Below, piece after piece: positions 1 to 9,099 of a stretch of DNA of 64,000 bases (its first letter is position 1; each line of letters starts with the position of its first letter). The DNA is taken from contig JACKPD010000011.1 of NCBI GenBank assembly GCA_024233785.1, positions 1 to 64,000 on the forward strand. Reading direction: 5' to 3'. The notes under the pieces are model-generated. The model ran no database searches, had not been told where the DNA came from, and worked only from the letters and a program-made list of their open reading frames with translations. The stretch comes from Spirochaetales bacterium (lineage in GTDB: Bacteria; Spirochaetota; Spirochaetia; CADAEX01). The translations under genes were made by a program, and so were the position numbers.

Positions 1-67
1 GGTTGTCATCATCGGATTGTCCTGTATCGGGGATATCAAGAAACTCAAAATCAGTTTTATCAATCAT
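1..67 (-). CDS. Partial CDS, N-terminus of unknown protein
   Basis: The minus strand shows a GAGGTG ribosome site followed by ATG at 67 and 22 open codons (begins MIDKTDFEFLDIPDTG) that run off the window edge. The acidic, Asp-rich start is not enough to name a family. It lies about 35 bp downstream of the next minus-strand gene and could be in one operon with it. Confidence 0.5.
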   Translation of the reverse strand, partial: MIDKTDFEFLDIPDTGQSDDDN

Positions 68-101
68 CAATTTCACCTCGAAAAAACGCTTAAAATAGTT
101 T

Positions 102-440
102 TCATTTAATCCAGTCTTTAATGATGAGGCTGATTTTTTCAATCAGCTCATCTTTTTTCCGGGTTGATGGTGCAAGGGTATACATTTTCAAGGCTTCAAC
201 ATAATTATTATTATCATAATAATAGTCGCCTACCCTTATTAGTCCGTCTGAATACCCTGTAGTAAGGAAAATTCTTTTCGCAGCGTCAACTTTTCCTTCG
301 TTAAAAAACTGGTTGCCTTTTCTGTTTAAAAAAACTCGGTCACTCGTTTTTAAATCGTTTTTTCCATTAGATGTCAGTTTTGTAAAACCGTTCGCAGGAA
401 TCTTTTTTAAAATATCGTTTTTATCAAACTTCTTATTCAT
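102..440 (-). CDS. Small hypothetical protein, TPR-like
   Basis: This is a 112-residue cytoplasmic-looking protein without signal peptide or membrane segment. Its middle (GNQFFNEGKVDAAKRIF, then YYYDNNNYVEALKMYTLA) has the spacing of two helix-turn-helix tetratricopeptide units, so a protein-binding role is the best guess. I do not recognise a named family. The open frame extends to a TTG at 467, but neither start has a clear Shine-Dalgarno sequence; the internal ATG at 440 is preferred because the extension is short and unlike a conserved N-terminus. The partial gene at 1-67 follows closely on the same strand. Confidence 0.6.
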   Translation of the reverse strand: MNKKFDKNDILKKIPANGFTKLTSNGKNDLKTSDRVFLNRKGNQFFNEGKVDAAKRIFLTTGYSDGLIRVGDYYYDNNNYVEALKMYTLAPSTRKKDELIEKISLIIKDWIK

Positions 441-570
441 TTTATTACAACCATGAAGAAATAACAACCAAAACCGTATATAACTTATTATAATATAAAG
501 TAAATTGTAAAGAGATAATCATAAGAATAAATTATAACAATATTCATGATCTTGATTACTTTTTATACGA

Positions 571-1161
571 TTATATTTTACCTTTTGTCGATAAAACTCC
601 TGTTCCATCCTTAAGAGGCTGATATGCCTGGCTTAAGGCTTTTCCGAATGCCTTAAACAGTGATTCTGCCATGTGGTGGCTGTTTTTTCCGTATCTGCAT
701 TCTGCATGCAGTGTAATCTGGGCCTTTACTGTAAAAGCATGGAAAAATTCGTTTAACAGAGACATGCTGAATGCTCCGGAATACGGCTGGGGATAATCTG
801 CCTTGTATATGCAGTAAGGCCGTCCGCTTGCGTCAACCGTAACCTCGGAAAGCGCTTCATCCATGGGAATTACAGAGTGGCCGAACCTCATAACCGGGCC
901 GAATTGTTCAATTGTCTTGAAAAAAGCATCTCCAATAACAAGCCCAACATCCTCGACAAGATGGTGCGGATCGACTTCCACATCGCCGATTCCGTTTACC
1001 CTGAGTGAAAAATTACCGTGAAAAGCCATTGAAGTAAGCAGATGATTGAGAAAAGGAAGCTGTGTTTTTATTTCAATTCCTCCGTCGCCGGATATGTCAA
1101 GTTCGACAGTCAGATCTGTTTCATTGGTGGCGCGCTGAAGCAATATTTTTTTATTTTTCAT
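571..1161 (-). CDS. hisB: Imidazoleglycerol-phosphate dehydratase
   Basis: HisB dehydrates imidazole glycerol phosphate to imidazole acetol phosphate in histidine synthesis. The 196-residue length is that of the stand-alone enzyme. Both metal-binding HHxxE motifs are visible, HHLVED at about 66-71 and HHMAES at about 162-167, as is the N-terminal metal-ligand region FLNHLL, where the usual FFDHML aspartate is asparagine. The ATG at 1161 has a good AAAGAGG ribosome site. No other his gene is in the window, so the pathway genes are scattered. The stretch GDGGIEI near the N-terminus resembles, but does not match exactly, the dispersed GGGACGGAGG repeat described elsewhere. The identification is secure. 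Confidence 0.95.
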   Translation of the reverse strand: MKNKKILLQRATNETDLTVELDISGDGGIEIKTQLPFLNHLLTSMAFHGNFSLRVNGIGDVEVDPHHLVEDVGLVIGDAFFKTIEQFGPVMRFGHSVIPMDEALSEVTVDASGRPYCIYKADYPQPYSGAFSMSLLNEFFHAFTVKAQITLHAECRYGKNSHHMAESLFKAFGKALSQAYQPLKDGTGVLSTKGKI

Positions 1162-1277
1162 TATGTACCTCTTTAAAACTGTTTGCAGTTTTCAGTTTAT
1201 ATAAAAGCAATTCTATAATATCCCGTTATTGCAATCAAGTCTTTCTCTTCAGGTACACCGTCATAAGGAAGGATGAG

Positions 1278-1961
1278 TTGATTCAAGATAAAACCAATAA
1301 TTCCGATATAAAACTAATGATATTAAAGCGCTTTTTTTTCATGATTCTGATTTTTCTGATAACATGGAACTGTATGATTTCTGCCCAGGAAACGAAACCG
1401 GGGACGGAGGCTCTTGCGCCGGCTTCTTCCCCTTCAGATTCATCTGCTTCCGGTGCAATATCGGGGACGGAGGGGCTGAAAAACGGGGACATCCGTGAAA
1501 ATCTCCCTGCGGGATTTATGAATATTACCCTCGGTATGAGAATGGAAGATGTTAAAAAAGCATTAACTGAAAATTCCTGGTTTGATTACAGGGGAGATCC
1601 CGATGTAACTATGCTGGCTTCTCCCAATCAGCAGCTTATTGAGAGCCGGGGTTACTCATTTATAGAAAAAGGATATTTCCAGTTCTACAATGAAAAACTA
1701 TTTATCATGACTCTTGTTTTTAACAGGGAAAGGCTTGATTTCTATACAATGCATATGCTTCTTGAAGGCAAATACGGAAAAGCTGCACGGCTTGATCCGA
1801 AGGGAGCATACTGGGAAAACAGCGCTGTTTTTATAAGCCTTGAAAAACCCCTCAGCATCAAATACATGGATAGAAATACACTTGACGAAATTGCAAAAGA
1901 GCGCAAAGGTGTTGAAGACAGGGGCAGTAAAAACAAGGAAGAGTTCCTGAACCTGTTTTGA
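1278..1961 (+). CDS. Exported hypothetical protein with repeat-derived linker
   Basis: The protein has a hydrophobic signal segment (FFFMILIFLITW) ending near ISAQ, then an Ala/Ser/Pro-rich linker, then an unrecognised globular domain of about 150 residues (from ITLGMRMEDVKKAL on), so it is probably periplasmic or lipid-anchored. The reading frame is open back to 1062, overlapping hisB on the other strand, but an AAGGAAGGA ribosome site sits just before a TTG at 1278, which I take as the start; the ATG at 1317 has no ribosome site. The linker carries two in-frame copies of GGGACGGAGG (both read Gly-Thr-Glu), 63 bp apart, suggesting that the linker arose from inserted repeat DNA. Function unknown. 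Confidence 0.7.
   Translation: MIQDKTNNSDIKLMILKRFFFMILIFLITWNCMISAQETKPGTEALAPASSPSDSSASGAISGTEGLKNGDIRENLPAGFMNITLGMRMEDVKKALTENSWFDYRGDPDVTMLASPNQQLIESRGYSFIEKGYFQFYNEKLFIMTLVFNRERLDFYTMHMLLEGKYGKAARLDPKGAYWENSAVFISLEKPLSIKYMDRNTLDEIAKERKGVEDRGSKNKEEFLNLF
1401..1410 (+). repeat. Dispersed repeat GGGACGGAGG, copy 1
   Basis: Exact 10-mer, preceded by a further G, inside the linker of the exported protein at 1278-1961, read as Gly-Thr-Glu. First of an in-phase pair. Confidence 0.85.
1464..1473 (+). repeat. Dispersed repeat GGGACGGAGG, copy 2
   Basis: Exact 10-mer with a preceding G, 63 bp after copy 1 and in the same reading phase (Gly-Thr-Glu). A partial relative, ggggacatccg, follows at about 1494. 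Confidence 0.85.
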
Positions 1962-1997
1962 TTATCTGCATCAGGATGCCGTTGAAGTAAATAAAAT

Positions 1998-2477
1998 ATG
2001 AATATAACAGAAAAAAAATCCGTAAAAAATCATCCCTTCTATTCATTTTTTTTTAATATAATTTTTTTGATTATCGGTATATTATCCGTTTTCTCATGCA
2101 GTGCCGCCGGTACGCTTGAGAAAAAGATTATAACAATAAATGGCACACCCCTTACTGTCGAAATCGCGAAGACTGAAAATGAGAGGACAAAAGGGCTCAT
2201 GTACAGAAAATCGCTTGATCCTGACAGCGGGATGCTCTTTATATTTGAAAGCGACAGAAAGCTTTCATTCTGGATGAAAAATACTCTTATACCGCTCTCC
2301 ATAGCATTTATCAATTCAGACGGGATAATCAAGGAAATCCGGGAAATGAGCCCGCAGTCTCTAGCCGCTATAGAATCAAAAAACTTTGTAAGATACGCGC
2401 TTGAGGTAAACAGGGGTTATTTTAAAGAAAAAGGTATTAAAGAGGGAGATAAAATTATTTTCCCTTCAGAGCAGTGA
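1998..2477 (+). CDS. DUF192 family lipoprotein
   Basis: A 159-residue protein with a positively charged N-terminus, a hydrophobic stretch (FFFNIIFLIIGILSVF) and a lipobox-like SCSA, so it is probably a lipoprotein. The mature part has the DUF192 pattern: an ERTKGLMYRKSL segment, then GMLFIFE, FWMKNTLIPLSIAFI and a C-terminal ALEVNRGYF. The family is small, often exported and of unknown biochemical role. It is convergent with xseB, whose stop lies 6 bp beyond. Confidence 0.85.
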   Translation: MNITEKKSVKNHPFYSFFFNIIFLIIGILSVFSCSAAGTLEKKIITINGTPLTVEIAKTENERTKGLMYRKSLDPDSGMLFIFESDRKLSFWMKNTLIPLSIAFINSDGIIKEIREMSPQSLAAIESKNFVRYALEVNRGYFKEKGIKEGDKIIFPSEQ

Positions 2478-2483
2478 AAGTAA

Positions 2484-2717
2484 TCAGCTGTCAAGCTCCG
2501 GGAAAAGTTCAAGCACAGGTTTTTCATCCGGTGTTTCAGGCTGATTAATAAGTATCTCAACCTTTCTCTCCATTTTATCAAGCTCTTTCTGCAGGACCCT
2601 GGCAATTTTAATCCCTTCCTCAAAAAGAAGCATTGATTTATCTATTGTTACATCATCTTCTTTCATTTTTTCATTTATCTCTTCAAGCCTTGCAAGTTTT
2701 TCTTCAAAACCTTTCAT
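2484..2717 (-). CDS. xseB: Exodeoxyribonuclease VII small subunit
   Basis: At 77 residues this is the expected size for XseB, the small subunit that coats the large subunit of exonuclease VII, which degrades single-stranded DNA to oligonucleotides. The sequence is mostly helical and charged, with the family pattern FEEKLARLEEINEKM followed by LLFEEGIKIARVLQKELD. Its ATG overlaps the xseA stop by 4 bp, so translation of the two subunits is probably coupled. Confidence 0.93.
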   Translation of the reverse strand: MKGFEEKLARLEEINEKMKEDDVTIDKSMLLFEEGIKIARVLQKELDKMERKVEILINQPETPDEKPVLELFPELDS

Positions 2718-3985
2718 TTTAAATCTCCTTTTTCCCCGTCAGATCCTGTTTTTGTTCCGGTTTTCTGTTCATTATCAATTGTTATTGCTGATTTTGCCTC
2801 AGTCTTAAGGATATCCTTTAAAAACCGTACAGATATCGCATCCCCGGGTTCAGCTTCAAAAGCGGATTTTATAAACCTGTCCTGTGAATTGTTGAAAACT
2901 GCGGCATAACCTTTTTTAAAGATTTCTTCAGGCGATGAAGCGTTAAGATTGCTTATTATAAGCGCGAGTTTCATCCCTGCCATTTTAAGTTTATCTGTTA
3001 TTATCCTTTTTATATTTTCGCTGTTGTCGTCAAGCCGCTGGCTGGCAAGGTTTAAATTCCTTTTTATAAGCCTTTCCATCTGAACAGGGGAAGCATTGTC
3101 GAGTTTTAAAGTGAGTATTTCCATTTTCCGCCTGAGCGCTCCCCTCATTGAAACAACAGTATCCGAGAGAATTGTGCTTATTCTGTCTGATTCAATAGAT
3201 ACTATTTCTGCCGCAGCGGAAGGGGTGGGGGCCTTTATGTCAGCCGCAAAATCAGACAGCGATACATCAATCTCATGTCCGACCGCCGATATAACTGGAA
3301 TTTCTGATTCATATACAGCTCTTACAACCTCTTCAGATGAAAAAGCAAGCAAATCCTCAAGTGAACCGCCGCCGCGGCCTACAATAAGCACATCAGCAAT
3401 TTTAAGCATGTTGGCCCGCCTGATCTGAGCGGCAATCAGTCTGGCCGCATCCTCTCCCTGAACAGGAGCGGGAAGCACAATAAGATTTATCCGGTTGTTC
3501 CGCCGTTTGAGGACTCTTAAAATATCCTTTATCGCGGCTCCTGTAGGGGAAGTGACAACCCCGATCCTCCTTGGCATAAGCGGAAGCTTCTTTTTATGCG
3601 CTTCATCAAAAAGCCCCTCAGCGGCAAGCAGTTTTTTAAGCTTTTCAAGCCGGGCGAGAATTTCTCCTTCCCCCGCTTTCTCGACTGTGTGGCAGATAAT
3701 CTGGTAGCTTCCCCGCTGCGGATAAACAGAAACATCACCTGTAACCCTTACAAGCTCTCCGTCTGACGGAAGATATAAAAGGTTTTTGGCTGCATTTTTA
3801 AATAGCACTGCTGAAATCATTGAGCTGCTGTCTTTCAGGCTGAAATAATAGTGCCCTGTGCTTGAAGGCTTGAAGTTGGAAACTTCCCCTTCAACCTGGA
3901 CAGAGTAGAATTGCGATTCAAGTGTCTCCTTGATCAGCGATGTAAGCTCAAATACCTTGAGGCATCTTCCTTTTAAATCAAACAT
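2714..3985 (-). CDS. xseA: Exodeoxyribonuclease VII large subunit
   Basis: The 423-residue protein is the catalytic subunit of exonuclease VII. It begins with the OB-fold single-strand DNA-binding domain (VEGEVSNFKPSSTGHYYFSL). The nuclease core follows, with RRIGVVTSPTGAAIKDI, then GRGGGSLEDLLAF and AVGHEIDVSLSDFAAD. A coiled-coil region and a C-terminal tail complete it. It forms a two-gene operon with xseB through a 4-bp overlap. Length and domain order are normal. Confidence 0.95.
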   Translation of the reverse strand: MFDLKGRCLKVFELTSLIKETLESQFYSVQVEGEVSNFKPSSTGHYYFSLKDSSSMISAVLFKNAAKNLLYLPSDGELVRVTGDVSVYPQRGSYQIICHTVEKAGEGEILARLEKLKKLLAAEGLFDEAHKKKLPLMPRRIGVVTSPTGAAIKDILRVLKRRNNRINLIVLPAPVQGEDAARLIAAQIRRANMLKIADVLIVGRGGGSLEDLLAFSSEEVVRAVYESEIPVISAVGHEIDVSLSDFAADIKAPTPSAAAEIVSIESDRISTILSDTVVSMRGALRRKMEILTLKLDNASPVQMERLIKRNLNLASQRLDDNSENIKRIITDKLKMAGMKLALIISNLNASSPEEIFKKGYAAVFNNSQDRFIKSAFEAEPGDAISVRFLKDILKTEAKSAITIDNEQKTGTKTGSDGEKGDLK

Positions 3986-4093
3986 AAAAACAATAGTAAT
4001 GATTTAAACTGCTTTTTTCAATCAATTTATAACTATTGTTTGGGGGTATAACACTTTACACCGGGGCCTGTATTGACGATATTATGATATAGT

Positions 4094-5653
4094 ATGAAAA
4101 ATTCAGTATTTATCAATTGTATTAATGCATCGGATTATATTTTCAGAAATCTGCCGTCGGGAAACACAAGTTTTAAATATGTTTTAGACTATGCAGTCCT
4201 TCTTCCGGATGCCGGTGAGATTTATGTTCTGAGCAGCGAATCTGACAAAGAGAAAATTCAAAAAAAACTTGCGGAAACTGTTCCCCTGTTGAATCTTTCT
4301 CCCGGAAAAAATAGCCGTAAAATAACGATAATCTGCAGAGAATCCTGGGATTCAAGTTCCCTTTTCGAAACTTTTCTGGCAAATGCAGACCGCAGCAGCC
4401 ATCTCTTTTATTTCTACGGCGATTGCCCGTTTCTTGATATCGATGCGGCTAAAAGGATGTATGAAAACCATCTGATGTACAGCGCTCAGTACAGTTTCGC
4501 TGACGGAGCTCCCTACGGAATTACGCCTGAAATAATTGCGCTTGAAATTGCAGATGCGCTTAAAGTCCTTTCCGATAAGGATAAGGTTAAACTTAAGCGT
4601 GATACACTTTTTACAATAATTCAGAGGGATATAAATTCTTTTGATATTGAAACAGACATTTCTGAGATAGACCTCAGAATGCTGAGAATATCACTTACTG
4701 CAGATTCGAAAAGGAATTTCCTCATGCTTGAAAGGCTTGAAAAAGCCGGCGTAAAAGGGGAAAAGAGGATCAACAGCATAACCGCTTCAGACCAGCAGAT
4801 GCTGAGGACCCTTCCTGCCTACTATCCGGTCCAGATAACTGACAGGTGCTTTCAATCCTGTTCATATTGCCCGTATCCTGAAATTAATCCGGGTCTTCTC
4901 TCCGGAAACAGCTATATGGATTATGATAAATACTGCATGATTCTTGAGAAGATAAGCAGTTTCTCTGATGATGCCGTAATTTCCCTTTCCCTGTGGGGAG
5001 AGCCTTCAAGTCATCCGCAGATTGAGAAATTTATCCTTAAAACCCTTGAAAATGAAAAAATGACACTGGTAATAGAAACTTCCGGAATCGGGTGGAAAAA
5101 CGGGATAATTGAAACACTTGCCGGTAAAAAAGACCTTTTCGGGGACAGGCTTATATGGATTGTGTCCCTGGATACAGATGACCGGGGCGTTTATAAGCAG
5201 CTTCGCGGGGAAGGGTATGATGATGCTTTATCGTTTTCCGCTCTGCTTAACAGTAATTTTCCTGAAACTGCCTATTTCCAGGCTGTAAGGATGCATGAAA
5301 ATGAGAAACCCCTTGAAAAGTTCTATAAATCCTGGAAACAGGATAGTAAAAAAATAATAGTGCAGAAATATGATAATTTCTGCGGATTTCTCCCGGACAG
5401 GAAAGTAACTGACATATCTCCTCTTAACAGGATACCGTGCTGGCATATAAAAAGGGATATGCCGGTTTTACTCGACGGTACTGTTCCTCTGTGCCGGGAG
5501 GAAGTCGGAAATCAAAGAGTACTCGGCAATATCTTTACAGACAATATTGAAGAAATATGGAGAGAAGGGGAAAAATATTATCTTGAACAACTGGACTCCA
5601 ACTATTCAGGAATATGCGGGAAGTGTGATGAATACTATACCTACAACTTCTAA
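4094..5653 (+). CDS. Radical SAM protein, spiro-SPASM type
   Basis: The protein has 519 residues in two parts. The first 240 residues resemble a nucleotidyltransferase-like GT-A fold (YVLDYAVLLPDAGEIYVLSS, then LFYFYGDCPFLDI). The second part is a radical SAM core with the 4Fe-4S motif CxxxCxxC at about C252, C256 and C259, ending in a cysteine-containing SPASM-like region (VPLCREE, ICGKCDEYY). This arrangement matches what I recall as the spiro-SPASM family of spirochaetes, whose reaction is unknown. It heads a five-gene glycan locus; the next gene probably starts inside its last codons. Being first in a locus that contains SpsF- and SpsG-like genes suggests a sugar-modifying role, which is inference. 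Confidence 0.85.
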   Translation: MKNSVFINCINASDYIFRNLPSGNTSFKYVLDYAVLLPDAGEIYVLSSESDKEKIQKKLAETVPLLNLSPGKNSRKITIICRESWDSSSLFETFLANADRSSHLFYFYGDCPFLDIDAAKRMYENHLMYSAQYSFADGAPYGITPEIIALEIADALKVLSDKDKVKLKRDTLFTIIQRDINSFDIETDISEIDLRMLRISLTADSKRNFLMLERLEKAGVKGEKRINSITASDQQMLRTLPAYYPVQITDRCFQSCSYCPYPEINPGLLSGNSYMDYDKYCMILEKISSFSDDAVISLSLWGEPSSHPQIEKFILKTLENEKMTLVIETSGIGWKNGIIETLAGKKDLFGDRLIWIVSLDTDDRGVYKQLRGEGYDDALSFSALLNSNFPETAYFQAVRMHENEKPLEKFYKSWKQDSKKIIVQKYDNFCGFLPDRKVTDISPLNRIPCWHIKRDMPVLLDGTVPLCREEVGNQRVLGNIFTDNIEEIWREGEKYYLEQLDSNYSGICGKCDEYYTYNF

Positions 5654-6593
5654 AAGGGCGAGAATTCCCTATACAGTCCTCGGGGACGGAGGAAGCGGAG
5701 GGAAAAGACATTTTGAACGCCTTTCGCTTCTTGTCCTAAACAGGGGAAAATCCATATTTAAAACTGATTTTTTAAAGGAAATTGAAAGCCTTGGTTTTGC
5801 TGAGGTAATATCCATAGAAAATCCCGGTGTAAACTATGATGTTGAAAGCATCTCAAGGAAATTCCCTTTTGTTAAATTCCTTCTGCTTCAGGAAAGCTGC
5901 AGCCCCGGAGAGCAGATAAATCTCGGGCTTGAAGAGGCAAAAAGCGAATATGTATATACAGTATGGAACAATATGAAGCTTTCTCCATCATCTGTATCTG
6001 TAAGGCTTGTTGAAAACCTTCAGAATGAAGAATCAATCTGTACTGTCCCGGTACTTAGAACTTCGGGAAACGAAATAGTCCCTTCGATTGTGATACCGGC
6101 ATTTAAAAAAAGGAATCTCAAGATTATTTATACTGTTCCCAAAAAAAACGGCGCGATCACCCTGTTCCCGTTTGATTATTGCGGTATTTACAACAGGGAG
6201 AAATTCCTTTACAGCGGCGGTTATGATTACTCAATCCTGAACCAGTACTGGCAGAAGATGGATTTCGGTTTCAGGGTGAACATGTGGGGCGGAAGAATTA
6301 TATGCAATACAAGCCTTCAGTCGGCCTATACTTCTGATTTTATTACAGATGATTCCTCTGTTGACAGATACTACAGGAAGTTTTACCTGAAAAATCTTGC
6401 GGTAAGGTTTAACGGTGATTCAGGTTATCTTCCGGGTTCGAAATTTATACAGTATCTTTTAAGGTCGGGTGAAAGTTTTTTTACAGCAAGAAATAATTTT
6501 AATGAAGCAAAAAAATGGGTTGAGCTGAATAAATACCGTTTTAATTTTGACTGCAGAGGGTTAACAGAATTATGGTCAGATCCGGAAATGTAG
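5628..6593 (+). CDS. GT-A-like (GT2-related) protein
   Basis: About 321 residues. The order RLSLLVLNRGK, a region about 40 residues on with FPFVKFLLLQES, and EAKSEYVYTVWNNMKL resembles the N-terminal GT-A fold of family 2 glycosyltransferases, but the usual DxD metal motif is replaced by WNNM, so activity is uncertain. I take ATG 5628 as start, overlapping the preceding gene by 26 bp; the frame is open to 5547. Near the N-terminus one copy of GGGACGGAGG is read as Gly-Asp-Gly-Gly. The next gene overlaps the 3' end by 22 bp, indicating a tightly coupled operon. Confidence 0.65.
   Translation: MNTIPTTSKRARIPYTVLGDGGSGGKRHFERLSLLVLNRGKSIFKTDFLKEIESLGFAEVISIENPGVNYDVESISRKFPFVKFLLLQESCSPGEQINLGLEEAKSEYVYTVWNNMKLSPSSVSVRLVENLQNEESICTVPVLRTSGNEIVPSIVIPAFKKRNLKIIYTVPKKNGAITLFPFDYCGIYNREKFLYSGGYDYSILNQYWQKMDFGFRVNMWGGRIICNTSLQSAYTSDFITDDSSVDRYYRKFYLKNLAVRFNGDSGYLPGSKFIQYLLRSGESFFTARNNFNEAKKWVELNKYRFNFDCRGLTELWSDPEM
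5683..5692 (+). repeat. Dispersed repeat GGGACGGAGG, copy 3
   Basis: Exact 10-mer with a preceding G, about 18 codons into the GT-A-like gene, read as Gly-Asp-Gly-Gly before the first predicted beta strand. Confidence 0.85.
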
Positions 6594-7291
6594 CTGTATT
6601 TCTACAGGCCCGTATCGGTTCAACACGGCTCCCGTCCAAAGCTCTTTTTGATCTTAATGGAATTACGGCGATCGGCAGGGCCATGATCAGGCTGAAAAGA
6701 ATAAAAGCAGATAATTATGTTGTTCTCACGGACCGCGACAGTTATGCAATACTTGAAAAGGAAACACAGAAGTACGGATTTGAGATTATGGAAGGTCCGG
6801 CTGATGATGTTCTAAAAAGATTTGCTCTTGCGATTATAAAATATTCTCCTGTTACATTTGTAAGGGCAACAGGAGATAATCCCCTGGTATTTTACCGCCA
6901 GGCGCAGTTTATTCTTTCAGAGCATATTGAAAAAAATGCGGATCACAGCTGGTTCACCGGAATGCCTCTGGGCGCCGGGGTTGAGATAGTAAAATCAGAG
7001 AAATTGCTGGAAGCGGAAAAAAACGCCTCTGATCCGTACGAAAGAGAACATGTAACTCCTTATCTTTACCGCAGACCGTCATTGTATAATCTTAATCATC
7101 CTGAAGCTGATATCAGCTCAACATATCCCGAAGGCAGAATAACCATGGATACCATGAATGATTATCTTTATTTAAAGAGAATATTTGAAATAGATAATAT
7201 TATCGGGACTGACTGTCTGACAGAAAGTACTGAACGGTTAATTGACTGGCTTAAAAAGAATCCCCATCCTGACAGTAATAAAAAATCATGA
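6572..7291 (+). CDS. SpsF-like cytidylyltransferase
   Basis: A 239-residue protein of the acylneuraminate cytidylyltransferase/SpsF family, which activates sugars with CTP. The signature LQARIGSTRLPSKAL lies at about residues 11-25, followed by the acceptor region RATGDNPLV and, near the end, a GRITMDTMNDYLYLK segment typical of SpsF. In other bacteria SpsF and SpsG homologues act in making acidic nine-carbon or related surface sugars. Here the gene overlaps both neighbours (22 bp before, 4 bp after), so it belongs to one transcript with the GT-A-like and SpsG-like genes. Confidence 0.88.
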   Translation: MVRSGNVAVFLQARIGSTRLPSKALFDLNGITAIGRAMIRLKRIKADNYVVLTDRDSYAILEKETQKYGFEIMEGPADDVLKRFALAIIKYSPVTFVRATGDNPLVFYRQAQFILSEHIEKNADHSWFTGMPLGAGVEIVKSEKLLEAEKNASDPYEREHVTPYLYRRPSLYNLNHPEADISSTYPEGRITMDTMNDYLYLKRIFEIDNIIGTDCLTESTERLIDWLKKNPHPDSNKKS

Positions 7292-9099
7292 AAAAAATAC
7301 TTTTTATCCCTTCATGTGAAAAAGGCAACGGAAGCGGCCATTTGCGACGGTGCTGCCTCTGGGCAGAGTCGCCGCTTTATGATGGTTACATCTATATCCC
7401 TGAACAAAGACTCGGAGAGTATCTGTCTGAAGGTAATTCTGAATTCGCAGCCGCGCATTTATCTGACAATGAAAAGATCGTAACAGCTTTAGAGGGACGC
7501 TGGGATATGTCGGTTCTTGATATGAGGAGAACTCCGGTACAGCTGATAGAAAAATGCAGAAGTATATCAATAATACTCACTGGTGTAGATGAGGGAGGTA
7601 TCTGGAGGAAAAACTTTGACTACCTTATTGATACCCTGCCGAATCCATATAATACGGGCGTAAGGAGCAATATTACTTCAACCGGTCTTCTTGGTATTCC
7701 GGATAAAAGAGAAGCCCTGCTTTCTTCCGGCAGAATAGATAAATATTCATCTGTATTAGTGTCCTTCGGCGGTGAAGACCCTGCCGGTATTACAGAGCGG
7801 TTTTTAAGCGATGCTGTCAGGTTCAGTCTTTTTGAAAATCTTGAAGTAACAGTTGTAACAGGCCCTTTTTTTAAAAATAAAGGTAAAATAAAGGATAAAT
7901 ACGGTTGTTTCAACATTGTTGAATCTCCGAAAGGGATTGAAGATTTAATTGACAAAGCTGATCTTGTTTTTACCTCATTCGGACTTACAGCTTATGAAGC
8001 ACTTTATTCCGGAAAGCATGTAATTTTGATCAATCCGTCAGGATATCACAGGAAACTGTCCCTTATTGCGGGAATATGTGAAGCAGGTATAATTAACGGG
8101 GAAATCAGGAAGATTAAACAGATCCTTGATAACCCTCATCTTTATGATGAAAGTGCAATAAAATTACTTGATCCCCCCTCTGATATCATGGAGCTTTTTA
8201 AAAGTACCGCAGAGACAGAAAAAACAGCATGTCCGATTTGCGGGAATAAAGGGAAAATATTTAAAAGGTTTTTGAAAAAAAACTACATCAAGTGCGGCAG
8301 GTGCGGTATTTATTATCTTCAGAAGACAGGACCTTTTGCAAATGATTCAAAAATATACAATAAATCCTATTTTTTTGAGGAATATAAAAAGCAGTACGGT
8401 AAAACATATCTGGAGGATTTTAATAATATTTCAGTTATTTGTCTCAGCCGTCATAAAATAATAGAAAAAATCAAAAAATCAGGAAAAATACTTGATGTAG
8501 GGTGCGCATACGGCCCTTTTCTTGATGTCATGAATAAAAAAGGGTATGACTGTACAGGAATTGACATATCCGAAGATGCTGCAGGCTATGTCAGAAAGAA
8601 GCTTGGCATAAACGCATTCACTTTTGATTTTGCTTCATCCTCTTCTTTGACTGACCCTGACGCATCAGCAATTAAAAAAGATGTTCTCTCTCCTGAAGGA
8701 AATTACGATATAATAACTATGTGGTATGTCATCGAGCATTTTAAAAATACAGATAAAATAATTCGAAAAGTACACTCGATGCTTAATGAAGGCGGTATAT
8801 TTGCATTTTCCACTCCGAATTATTCCGGAATTAGCGGCAGGAAAAATATTTCAGGATTTCTTGAATCAAGTCCTGATGATCACTTCACAATATGGAATAT
8901 TAAAACCGCCCGCCGGCTGATGCGGCAATACGGATTCAGAATAATCAGGGTGAGATCAACAGGACATCATCCTGAAAGGTTCCCCCGGTTTCTTGAATTA
9001 ACGACAGGAAGGAAGATTCTGGGAATAATCAGCAGAATATTCCGGCTGGGTGATACATTTGAAATTTATGCAGTAAAGGCAGGGCCGGTGAATGATTGA
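7288..9099 (+). CDS. SpsG/PseG-like domain fused to methyltransferase
   Basis: The 603-residue protein joins two enzymes. Residues 1-300 resemble SpsG/PseG, a GT-B-like nucleotide-sugar hydrolase or transferase, with GNGSGHLRRC at 13-22 corresponding to the family's GxGHxxRC loop and a C-terminal TSFGLTAYEALYSGK. At about 314-340 comes a four-cysteine zinc ribbon (CPICG, CGRCG), then a class I SAM-dependent methyltransferase with motif I LDVGCAYGPF at about 401 and the later motifs MWYVIEHF and STPNYSG. PseG-type enzymes process CMP- or UDP-linked sugars, so the fused methyltransferase may O- or N-methylate the product; that is inference. The start overlaps the SpsF-like gene by 4 bp. Confidence 0.85.
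   Translation: MKKILFIPSCEKGNGSGHLRRCCLWAESPLYDGYIYIPEQRLGEYLSEGNSEFAAAHLSDNEKIVTALEGRWDMSVLDMRRTPVQLIEKCRSISIILTGVDEGGIWRKNFDYLIDTLPNPYNTGVRSNITSTGLLGIPDKREALLSSGRIDKYSSVLVSFGGEDPAGITERFLSDAVRFSLFENLEVTVVTGPFFKNKGKIKDKYGCFNIVESPKGIEDLIDKADLVFTSFGLTAYEALYSGKHVILINPSGYHRKLSLIAGICEAGIINGEIRKIKQILDNPHLYDESAIKLLDPPSDIMELFKSTAETEKTACPICGNKGKIFKRFLKKNYIKCGRCGIYYLQKTGPFANDSKIYNKSYFFEEYKKQYGKTYLEDFNNISVICLSRHKIIEKIKKSGKILDVGCAYGPFLDVMNKKGYDCTGIDISEDAAGYVRKKLGINAFTFDFASSSSLTDPDASAIKKDVLSPEGNYDIITMWYVIEHFKNTDKIIRKVHSMLNEGGIFAFSTPNYSGISGRKNISGFLESSPDDHFTIWNIKTARRLMRQYGFRIIRVRSTGHHPERFPRFLELTTGRKILGIISRIFRLGDTFEIYAVKAGPVND

Noticed and set aside
1079..1089. CCTCCGTCGCC in hisB resembles the repeat
   Set aside because: It has one mismatch to the 10-mer, so I left it out of the count.
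1062..1277. Upstream extension of the exported protein's frame over the hisB start
   Set aside because: It is antisense to hisB, has no ribosome site and places the signal peptide internally.
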